Shown: positions 22,247-34,200 of the stretch, in pieces
Numbering within the stretch: position 1 is the stretch's first letter
Layout: every line of letters starts with the position of its first letter
Position numbers and translations under genes: made by a program
The notes under the pieces: model-generated
What the model was told of the DNA's origin: nothing
The model's input: only the letters and a program-made list of their open reading frames with translations
Database searches by the model: none
Origin: Bedellia somnulentella
Taxonomy: Eukaryota > Arthropoda > Insecta > Lepidoptera > Bedelliidae
Assembly: GCA_963576735.1 (NCBI GenBank)
Contig: OY755188.1
Span: 1,612,001 to 1,676,000 of the forward strand
Length of the DNA stretch: 64,000 nt
Direction of reading: 5' to 3'

Positions 22247-25200
22247 ATGGAAGTTATAAACTTTATAATCTCGTATTTTCTTTCACAAAATATTTCTGTT
22301 GTAGTTTTAATGTTGTGTTGGGATACAAGTAAGTAAATCATTTACTTATATATGTCGCAGGAAAATCGTCAAACTCGTTAACTTATAAGTTTCCTAGGAA
22401 ACTTGTAAGTTGACGGAAATCCGTCAAACAGCATGCGAATTTACATCTTACCTGATAGGTTTTAGGAAACTTGTAAAATTACGAACTCACCTCAGGAAAA
22501 TTGTAAGTGGGGATCATTTTTGACAAGTTTCCTAGGTTTGAATTTATAATTTAGGAAATTTGTAAGTCTCCTAATGGCTGCTAGTTAAATTGTTAATAGA
22601 ACCAGTTACTTATGATGATTGGTTAAGAAGTGAGTTGAGTAAATAAAAAAGCATGAATTTAAAGTAATGACAATGTTTTGATTTTTTCAAATATAAATTA
22701 GGAACTGGACTAAGAATGGTTTCCTGGCCGTTAGTCTTACGTAATAATAAACAAAAACTACGAATAATTTATTACTATGACGGATTTTTACACTAGTTTC
22801 CAATCGTTTAGCAACCAACCTTATGACTAGCTTTTCATACACTCACATCCAGTAGCGAATTACTACTAAAATCAGAAGGTGGCGCTGGGTATGCGGCCAC
22901 TTCACCTAACAATAACTTAAAAAGCCTGTGGTTTCCTCTTAGGACAACCGCGGGATAAAATATTATGAATGCAGTAAATTTGCAAGAGTTTAAAATCTTA
23001 CATCGGCATCAAGCATCGGTTAAGAATAGCACTAACATATTTCTGGCGGTAACCTATAACAATGGATGTCATTGGAGGCGATGCGGTTGAAGACCTATCT
23101 CCAATAATGTTTACATTACAATACATTCTTATCCCCTTAAACATCCAAAAGTAGCTAAGAAATTTCTTATTCCGACAATCAGGCTACCCACTAGAGTTTC
23201 CCTTCGAGAGTTCTCGGACCGAGAATTCCCGGGAAATTTTGCCTTACTCGAGACGAGAAAAAAGTGGTCGAGAAGTCGAGAAATCGAGAAATTCAGTCTA
23301 AAATCCAAAAACTTAATAACGCGCTTGCGCGTGCGATGCGGTGTGTGAGTGACCGCCACAGACACTACCAGCAATAGTGAAACTGTTTTAACAAGAAGCT
23401 TGATTAAAAAAGAGTTTCAGTTATATGAATCAACTGGCTAAAGAACACCTAATCTGGAAAACTTGTATAATGCTGTTATGTCAGCAAAACTTACATCGAC
23501 AGAAAATGAACGGGTTTTCTCATTGTCTGGAAACTTTGTGACAAAAATACGAAACCGATTGTCAGATGATGATAGCATCATCTGACAATGGACCTCGTAT
23601 TTTTAAAGGCTTATTTCATTCATAACAAGACATAGTGGGCTAACTTTTAAAACAGTTTCGCTTTAAATTGTGATTGTCATTATAACTACAAGATTATTAA
23701 TTATTTATTAGGTTCTATTGTTTACTTAAGTAACGAAAAGACTATCCACTTATAAGAAATATTGAATAGTTGATACAAAGACTAAACTAAGGTACCTTGC
23801 TCGTAATTATTAAGCTAGGCTGATTTTCATTTTTTATGCCTGACTAAAAAACTGACGTTTTATTTTATGCGACATAATTGTAATGTTTGTAGTACATACA
23901 GAGACTAAAAGTAAGTTATTTAGTATGTAAGGTACTAAGTTTTACTGTGGTGACATGATGACATTGTTTTTAGAAGATATTCTATTTGTTTTTTCCAAAG
24001 AAATAGACTATTTATTTACTTGTTTGCTAACTACTAATTGTTTGTAGAAATAATGATTTAAAGATCTCGCTAGAGCTTATTTCGCTTAATTAAAGATTTC
24101 TATTCTTAAAGTCAAATGAAACTAAAAATAAACGTTGTTTATTAATAAATATATATTTTTTTAATTGATCTACAAAACCAAGTACAAAATTAGGAAAGTA
24201 ACAATACAACAATATTGACGCATATTTTTCTTTTGCACTCTACTTGATGTAGATACTGCATGCTCGTTAATGCATAAATAAATATTTTATCTTAGACCTA
24301 TGATTGTAAACACAAGAACAAAAAAAAATACATTAAAAAATTAACACTAAGAACACTAAAAAAATTAAATAAAAATCAGACAACAAGGCATGAAAAAGAA
24401 GATAAAAACTCAAAAAAATTACTTAAATAAAAAAAATATATGGAGCACTATAATAAATTGATAATGAGTGTTTCACGGCTGCCAAGCTATCATTAAATAT
24501 ATCTTAAAGAGATCGAACTGAGTTAGTTGACGAACACATGCGATAAATAGGGGAGTGAGTTCCTAGATCTGTTCTTACTGAGGGAAGACGAAAGGTTTTA
24601 TTATTTTGAAGCCTACTACAGGATCTTGGAATTAAAATAGTCATAGATAATGACATAGTCTTTTATCATAAGAAGTAAGGGTATGACACAGGCGATCATT
24701 AAAGCTTAACATGTTGTTGAATATTACATAAAAAGCGTAGTTTTATTGTTAAACCACACATAATGTCTTAAAATTTCCATATTTCTCGACAACCCGGGAA
24801 TTCCCGGGAAATAGTGGTCGAGAATTCTCGTGCTCCGGGAAATGAAAAAGGTCGAGAAATGAGAAACCCTACTACCCACCCTTTCTAGGGATTTATTGCC
24901 GCAAGTATAGGTATGTACGTATCGGTATCAAAACGCTCTTTAAAAAAAGATCTAGAAGGTATTCATACTTATTCTCCAAAAGAGAGCAATAAGAGCTATA
25001 TACAATTTGAGATCCCGAGATTCCCTGAGGGAATTTTTTAAAACAATAAATATTATGACGCTGCCATGTCAATATATTTATGAAAATATTATGTATGTAA
25101 GAAATAATCAGGCCTCTTTTGTGAAAAATTGTGACAGACATATTCGAAATCTGAGAGACAACAATAAAATTTCAATACCTAAATACAGATTGTCAAAAGT

Positions 25201-28200
25201 AAATACATCTTTTATGGGGTTATGCGTAAAAATGTATAATAAAATACCTGAGGACATTTTAAATTTATCGGAATCAAAATTCAAAGCAGTAGTTAAAAGA
25301 AATCTTAGTTCGAAAGCCTATTACAATGTCAATGATTACATTAACGATGAAGTGGCTTGGTGTCATCAGGGCTCTGTGCAGGATGTTTCCGGGCTAACAC
25401 CAAAATTGTAATGGATGTTAAAAAAAGATGTGTGTTGACGAGTTTCTTACGGGTTTTTCTCTCAACAAAACACCTTCCGAATCGGAATTTGACTTTCAAA
25501 AAACAAAGACTTATCTTTTTACTTTGAAATAAATGATTATTTTATTTTATTTTACTATATTACAATAACAACCGTGATAGCCCAGTGGTTTGAACACTCG
25601 GTTAACGTGCAAACGACTAGTGTTCAAATCCTGGGTCGGGCCTACACCAATTTGTCTTTTCTAAAGACATATGTGTGGTTAATTTATCATGGTTGTTAAC
25701 GGTGAGGGAAAACATCGTGAGGAAACCCACATGGCTGAGTTGTACTTAGTCATGTGACAGTGTATTCGTACAAAACGGCGATAGGCTTGCCCCCTATCAC
25801 GTGAGTACACTGTCCATGCAAAACGTGGGTACTCTGAACACCAGGTGACAAAGTCACGTGATGTTCAGAAGTATTAGTACCTCTGCCAACCCCTTCGGGG
25901 ATATTCGGCGTGAACGTTTATGCTTATGCTTATTATGCTTATACAATAAAGTATCACGATATATACTCAAACAATTTATATTTAATAAAAACTCTTAAAA
26001 CTTTTTAATTTTATGTCAGTAACAGCAAATAATACCAAATTAATAGATTAGCATTAGTAAAGCAAGGAAAATATTAGTTTCGATTGTCGAGTTGACAAGA
26101 CGCGCGAATGCGTCACGTCACGTGACCGCCGCCGCCAGCCAATCCGCATTCACTAACGTCCCTCTCTCCGCGCCGTCAGCGCTGCATTGACAATTATCCT
26201 AGCGGGATTCAGGAAACTTGTGAAGTTCCTAAAATACAGAATTTTAAACTCGGAAACTTGCCAAAAATGATCCCCACTTACAATTTTCCTGAGGTGAGTT
26301 CGTTATTTTACAAGTTTCCTAAAACCTATCAGGTAAGATGTAAATTCGTTTGCTGTTTGACGGATTTTCGTCAACTTACAAGTTTCCTAGGAAACTTATA
26401 AGTTAACGAGTTTGACGATTTTCCTGCGACATATACATATAGTTACGGCTATTGATACCAAAAATGGTTAGACAGAGCTTTAGAATTAGATATTACTCAT
26501 GAATTCGATTGAGGAAGAGTCGCATTCACCAACAATCACATAAGGAGCCTAAATTTTCTTAATTGTCCTTCACGACACCTAGTGGTGAGCTGGGTCTCAT
26601 AACTAGACGGTACAGATTTGAGCCCAATACTAGCTTAGGGCTATTCTACTTTATTTGGGTTTTTAAACAAGATACATACATACATATACTCACGGCTATA
26701 AATCCCTTGAAGGGGTAGCCAGAGCTAGGGAATGAGACATTCCTCAGCCAACTTTGGAAGTTGCGTGGGGAAAAGATGGTGAAATAAAGGTTGTTGGTGA
26801 TAGGTCTCCAACAGCATCGCCCAAAAATCCCTTAAAAGCCCCAATACCGTTAGTCGCCTCTTACGTACACCCACCGGAAGAAATGGGGTAGTGCTATTCT
26901 AAGCCGACACTACACAGCATAAAACAAGATGTCTTGACTATAATAATACTTGAAATGCCTCCAAAGTAAGTATTCATCACCGTGCCCTCATGGTCACAAA
27001 ATATCATTGACGATCTAAAATAAATGAAAACTTGAAGAGGATCAAAACATCCCATGACATATGTTTGCTGTTAAATGTTATTAAGAAATGGGCTATCTAA
27101 AATAAAAAGAAATTAGTAAAGAGGCTGTGTATTTTATTCAGGTCAGATAAAAGAGTTATTTTTAACCGCAAAACAGCATAATCTACGGTTCTTACTGAAA
27201 AACCACGGTGAATATTTAAATGCTACTGATGTCCATATTCTAAGCCGGCAAGGGTACGTGCTCGATGTCAACTGTTTGGACCAAAAATATATCATAGAGC
27301 AGGTAATGTATCCACATACATATATTTGAGTCTGGTAATCCTAGATGGGGTAGTTACAGATATTAAACATAACATAACATAATCATAAAACATAAACGTT
27401 CACGCCGAATATCCCCGAAGGGATTGGCAGAGGTACTAATACTTCTGAACATCATCTTAGTCACCCGGTGTTCAGAGTATCCACGTTTTGCATGGACAGT
27501 GTACTCACGTGATAGGGGGCAGGCCTATCGCCGTTTTGTACGAATACACTGTCACATGACTAAGTACAACTCAGCCATGTGGGTTTCCTCACGATGTTTT
27601 CCCTCACCGTTAACAACCATGATAAATTCAACTCACGCCGTTAGTTCCCATTGGGGTAGGCAGAGACTATCGATCGCCACTTTGTACGATCCTGGCATAC
27701 CTCTCTAGCTTCGTTTACATCCATCAATCTTTTCATACATGCTCTTTTATTCTTCATACTGCGGACACCTGCCTTTTTGAGCACATTTTCTATTTGATCC
27801 AAATGTGTCCTCCGAGGTCGTCCTCTACTAACATTACCTTCCATAGTTTTATACTAATAACAAATCTTTATTTAAAGCAACAGGGCTCATATTGTTAGTA
27901 ACAAGACTTATCAACTATGTTGGACAGCTTAAACATACTTAAAACTACTTTTACCTAACTAGTTTTTAGTTGCCTTATTTTTATTTAAAAATACAAACTT
28001 ACGCGAACGTTGATGCCGTTAATCCCCAAAGGGATGGTAGAGATATTAATACTACCGGACATCACGTGATATATTTGGCACGTGCTGGTCAGAGTAGACA
28101 CGTCTTATTTGAAAACCAAATCCACGTGACAGGGAGCAAACTTTACGCCCTTTTAATTTAATATACTGTCAAATGACTAATTGCAATTCAGCCATGTGGG

Positions 28201-31200
28201 TTTCCCAAAGATGCTTTTCCTCACTTTTAACAACCTTTTTTAAAAAAAAACACAGGACTTAAGAAAAGATACATTTGGTGTAGGTCTGTCTCAGTATTTG
28301 AACTTACGTCCCCTGCCTGAAAAGCGGTTGTTTTCCTAATGAGCTATCAAGGTTCTTAAATACTTAAACAAATCCTATTCCTAAACTAAGTAAAGTTAGT
28401 TAGTCTATGTAAGTCTTATTAGTCCTGGCATATCACGTACCTGCATGCAGCACCAACTTCCGGGAAAACTTCTTTTCCATACGCACAAGTAATACAATTA
28501 ACAGTCTTTGCAGCTCAAACGAGGTCGATATATTTGGCAGTAGTTTTGAAATAGTTAAATCAACTTTTATACGCAATTTTGTATCTTCTTTAGCGCAGCG
28601 GTAGTAGCCGTTAACTATAGAGTATGTCTTATCATGTTTTCTATATAGTTATACCTTTATATTGTTTTATTATTTTTTTTATATTAGGTACATCCTATTA
28701 TATGTTATGTATGATTGATTATATGTATAAAAAATAAACAATTGTTAGCATAATTATGAGTGTACAACCTTGTGCTTTTTATTATTATTAAGTTTTGTAA
28801 CAGTGAAAACTGATAATTGGCTTTTAGATATACTTTTAAGTTGCTAAGTAATTATAACTAGCTGTAAGTTTTCCGTAATTATAAAATAAAATAAAAATAA
28901 ATAAATAAAATATGCACTTGAGCCTTCGTAAGAAATCTAATTACATTACTACGAGTATCAGATCTAATTAATCATAATATTAATAGAATCAGTAAAGAAC
29001 TTAGTTTCTCACTAATAGTAAATTGCAATATTCTTTCATTAATTAGCAAGATATTAGTTTTTGCATTGCTCAACTTCTCAAGTGTAAATTAGTTCTGTAA
29101 CTGCCAATTATATTTCGTCTTATTCAATATTATTAATTAATAACCTACTATACTAACGCTATGTTAGATTATGTGACCGAGTGAGAAATAGTGTTATTCG
29201 TGAAAAGTGTGGTGTGATAGATGATATTGTAAGAAAGGTAGAAAAAGGAATGTTGAGATGGTTTGGGCACATAGAGAGGATGGATGATAGAAAATTGGTA
29301 AAAGGGCTATAGAGCTAGTGTGGATGGTAATGTTAGTAGAGGACAACCACGGAGCCTTGGACCAAATTGAGAGTGTGCTCAAAAAGGCTGCGTCCGAAGT
29401 ATGAAGAATAAAAGAGCATGTATGAAAAGATAAAGATGTAAACAAAGCTAGAGAGGTTTGTCAGGATCGTACGAAGTGGCGATCGATAGTCTCTGCCTAC
29501 CCCAATGGAAACTAATGGCGCGAGTATATGTATGTATGTTACTAGCACTAACCCATTTCTTCCCGTGGAGGACGTAAGAAGCGACTTAAGATATTGGGGC
29601 TTATTAAGTGATTGTTGGGCGATGCGGTTGGAGACCTATCACCAATAACCTTTATTTACAATCGTTTCCCCACTTAGCTTCCAAAAGTGGCTGAGAAATG
29701 TATATTCCGAAACTCTAGCTACCCCTTCCTGGGATTATACTCACAGCTATAAATCCCATAATAGGTGTAGACAGAGCTTAAAAATTGGTTTTTTTAAACT
29801 TAACGAGCAATTCCTTAAAAATAAAGGACTGTTAGTGATTGGTGGGCTGGCATCATCGCATTTACAATATGTTTGCTAAGGAGAGATCTTCATGATGTAA
29901 GTTTAGACCAATAGATTTAAGAAATATTTTTAACTCAAAAGAGTAAGTAAGTAATTTAATGTTTTTTGACATGAATTCCTCATGTGGGGATTATTACTCA
30001 TAAATAAAAGATGTTATTAAAGGAAAGAAAAATTTCGACACTGGCGGGGTTCGAACCCGCGACCTTCGGGTATACGCCCGTATAAAGGTAGACAAGTGGC
30101 CGTCCGAATTAGTTAAAATTCGGAGGTAGGAAACGCAAACACTACTTCAACGTGTAAATAAGAAACAAAGGATAGAGAAATTTCGCGCTGGATGCCAACT
30201 GACACTGTAGCTCAGTTGGCAGAGCGACGAGGGCGTATACCCGAAGGTCGCGGGTTCGAACCCCGCCAGTGTCGAAAAAAATTTCTTTCCTTTAATAACA
30301 TCTTTTATTTATGAGTAATAATCCCCACATGAGGAATTCATGTCAAAAAACATTAAATTATGTGATAGTTAGGCGTTTCCAACATTTGCATTCTATCTGA
30401 AAAGGTAGACAAGTGGCCGTCCGAATTAGTTAAAATTCGGAGGTAGGAAACGCAAACACTACTTGAACGTGTAAATAAGAAACAAAGGATAGAGAAATTT
30501 CGCGCTGGATGCCAACTGACACTGTAGCTCAGTTGGCAGAGCGACGGGGGCGTATACCCGAAGGTCGCGGGTTCGAACCCCGCCAGTGTCGAAATTTTTC
30601 TTTCCTTTAATAACATCTTTTATTTATGAGTAAGTAAGTAGTAATTAAGGGTAAGGAAAAAGCGCTGGGTGCGAGTGCTTGTGGCCGATATTTAAATTAG
30701 CTTTTATATAATGTTTATGAATGTTAATTATGTGTTGTGCTTTTGTCTTCTTTTTTTGTCTTAATTATTAGTTTTGTTTACTTTAAGTTCTTACTAACAT
30801 AGTGATAAGTTTATTGTTACTAACAAACTATGGACCGTACAGAATAGTTTGAAATAGATGTTTTTTTTTTTATATATTAATACTTCCGACCATTTTAGCG
30901 ACCAATAAGTTACTTGATTTGAATCATAGTTCAAAATTATTGTTTTTTGTAGTTACAACACAATTATCCTAATATATTAAACCCCTTTTAATATTTATAT
31001 GTTTCCCAAAAAACTAAGGATCTGCTAGCCTTTTCTATCTTCTAACCCTCTAAGATCATATTTTCAGGCTTCTCGCAACCGAATGTTCAGCTACAGTTAT
31101 GTTTGGCTCCTCTTAGATGATGCACTATTCAATTCAACAAAAATGGGCGAACTTCTTTCGGATGCCGCCATTTTACCTGATGCCAATGTTGTCTGGTCTT

Positions 31201-34200
31201 CTGAAGATAAAACATTTGATTTGTACAGGTAATGAACTAAGCATTTTATTTAATCTTTCACAGAAAAACTATACATTAAATAACAATAGATTTAATATAT
31301 GATATACTCAAAGAGGTAAACAATATAGGAGAACTATGAATCTGCAAATACAAAAGGAAATAAATAACTAGGCCAAAACGGATTTGGCTCAAGATTTGTT
31401 AAAGGGATTTTTTAGCCTTAACTTATTCACACTCACAGCTATAAATCCCTTAAAGGGGTGGCCAGAGCTTTGGAATAAGGAATTCCTTAGCCACTTTTGG
31501 AAGTTGAGTGGGGAAAAGATGGTATTAATAAATAATTACTACTTACTTAGAGTTCGTCAGTTGTATATTCTAAATATCGTCCTTAGTACGCATAAAAAGG
31601 TCGTGAATTCCCCTGATTGTAAACATCTCGTCAAAAAAAGAAGATTTGCCATGCCCACCTGCAGAGTAAGAACTACTTTTGCCCAAAGGTTTGTTAGTTT
31701 TTTAGCTCCCTTGGTATTTAATAAATTAGTGAAAGCATGTGATATTATTAAATCTACTGCTAGGGAAGCTAAACAAGCTGTAACAAAACATCTCTTACAG
31801 CTAGATTACATTACCACGGAAGAACTATTAATGACCAATAAATGACACAACTTTAATATAATATAGCATTTACTCACACTCTGACATACACACCCAAACA
31901 CACATCTTTACTCTCTATCTCGCACACACTAACTCACGCAAACACATACACACACAAACTCACAGCAAATCACGTTTAATAAAATTGTTTTTGTTTTTAT
32001 TTTCTCACATTTTTACTATTGTTAATTTTCTTTACAATACTTTTATTTAATAGACAATTACACTTAGATTTTGTATAAGTTAAACTCATTTAATAATTAT
32101 TTTGTTTTGTACGTTACGATGGTTTTATCTCAAACTTTTAAGTCGTATTACGGGCCCCCACGATACAGGCTAGGCCTAGTGTAGGGGCTACCAATATTAT
32201 CAATAATGTAAACACGGTTAAATGTTGCACTCAACCTACTCTGTAAACTATATAAAACTGTAATTGTGCAATTGGAATTTAAATAAATTATTATTATTAT
32301 TAATTGTTCTTGATAGGTGTCCAACCTCATCGCCCAAAAATCAATTATAAAGCCCCTATACCTTTAGTCGCCACCCACAATCACCCACAGATGGGGTAGT
32401 GCTATTCTAATCCGACTATTCGACATGATTTTCGTCTTATGTATGTTCATCATAAGACCCACTCTCTTGAGGTCCTTGAGCATTTTACTCAAATCCTCCG
32501 TGGTTTCGCCATAACTACAATATCATCAGCAAATCGAAGATGCGTGATGTACTCGAAGTTGATGTTGATGCCGAGTCCTTCCCAGTCCAGAAGCTTAAAA
32601 CATCTTCCAATGCAGCAGTGAACAGTTTCGGAGAAATCACATCTCCCTGTCTCACTCCTCGCTGCAATTGGATAGGATTCGTGCTCTGGTCCTGAAGTCG
32701 GACCGACATAGTGGCGTTTTCATACAAAAACTTTAACAACTCGAAGAAGTACCTGTAGTCGATATAGCACCTCTGCAAAAGTTCCAGTGTAGCGCATCGT
32801 TCCATCGAATCAAAGGCTTTTTCATATTCCACGAGCCCTGGACAAAATGGCAGATTCTTTATCATATATCTTTACTGACTATTAATATTTGTATTTTGCC
32901 TGCCCTATCAAAGTTCTTCAAAAATTCTCAATCAAAGTCAGATAAGAAGGACAGATCAGAAATGGGGTAGAATTACTTGTGACCTATTAATTCTCCATTG
33001 ATTCCGTGCATATTTTTAGGATCAATATAAAAAGACCCTTTATAATACAAGAATTAGAAATACTCGGTAATAGTTGTCTTACCGATTTTTACACAACGTT
33101 TGTTTCAAGACCAACTACTGTATCAAGGAGAAAAAATCTTGACGGAGATGTAGTGAGGGCTGGAACAACTGTAAGTAAAATAAACATACATATACTCACG
33201 GCTATAAATCCATAGACGGGGTAGCCAGAACTATGGAATTAAAAAAACCTCAGCCTTTTTTGGACAATTTAGTGCTGAAAAAAAGATAGTGGAACAAAGG
33301 TTGTTGGTGATGGGTCTCCAACCGCATCGCCCAAAAAGCCCTTGAAAGCCCCATACCGTTAGTCGCCTCTTACAAAGGCCCACCGGAAGAAGCTAAATTA
33401 TCATAATGTTGGGTCGTAAGAGGCGACCCTCAGGGTTAGGGGCTTTTTAAGTGATATAGAAGCGATGCGGTTAGACACCCATTACTATCCTTTATCTTTC
33501 CATCGTTTTCCTCAATCCGCATTCTACTCAACTTCCAAAAGAGACCAATTAATTTATAATTTTGATGTCCTGGTGGTAAATTTATGTATATTTGTAAAGA
33601 TATACACATATCAAAAGTGTCTAGGGATCATGTATTTTTATGCGGATTTCTTGAGATTAAAATGTGGCTTTGTAATAAATTTATGATTTTATAAATTTAT
33701 ATGGATCCATTTTTGGTGCATTTCATAATTCGTGTTTGAATAAGGCAATTAAAGCAATGCTTTTAAAGAAATCTTACTACGGTGTTCAAGATATTTTAAA
33801 CGACAAGGACCCAACGCGCACATTCCCGTGTCTGTAAAGCTATAAATCTTCCCTCGATATTCCCAGGAATAATTTTCTGGTGAGGATTTCTTTCTCACGT
33901 TATGTGATTGGTTTTAGTGAAGGACAATTTAGTTTAATTATATCAAACTAGCGTTTGGTTTGGTCGCATAGAACATCTTTTATAAAGTAAAAATATGACT
34001 CAAAATTGTACAAACCATATTTAGAAATAAGGAAAAAATGTGAATGTAAAGAGTTTTTTTGTTGCTTCTTCTCTTTACGAACACCTTCCGAAGCAACGGA
34101 CTAAAAATAAATTTAAAAAATTGATGTTCAAAAAATGTTAGTTATTAACTTAATTTTGAAAAATAAATTTTTTGACTTGTTTTTTTTACTTTTGAGACGA

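Larger units (their letters stand above)
23010..24925 (+). repeat. SINE-B copy split by the hAT element
   Basis: The body at 23010-23191 (TTAAGAATAGCACTAAC, GGCGATGCGGTTGAAGACC) resumes at 24880 as CCTTTCTAGGGATTTATTGCC with a short tail. CTACCCAC is duplicated around the hAT. Confidence 0.8.
22353..26431. mobile_element. 4.1-kb element with ~220-bp terminal inverted repeats
   Basis: Left arm 22353-about 22575 and right arm about 26215-26431 are near-perfect inverse copies, beginning TGTCGCAGGAAAATCG and ending CGATTTTCCTGCGACA. TATA flanks both ends (22349-22352, 26432-26435). The arms contain sub-repeats of AGGAAACTTGTAA in both directions. No transposase of its own is visible; the interior holds other insertions: SINE-B, hAT relic, LINE fragment and SINE-A. 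TGT..ACA ends with a 4-bp duplication recall Ginger-like or fold-back elements, but the class is not established. It sits in intron 1 of receptor gene 1, starting 25 bases after the exon 1 donor. Confidence 0.8.
29954..30627 (-). mobile_element. repeat C copy, partly tandem, 13-bp duplication
   Basis: Direct repeat GAGTAAGTAAGTA at 29941-29953 and 30628-30640. In minus orientation it has the same fixed ends as other copies. Inside, two 317-bp units follow head to tail (30201 and 30518 are the same base of successive units), plus an inverted part-unit at the left. Confidence 0.85.
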
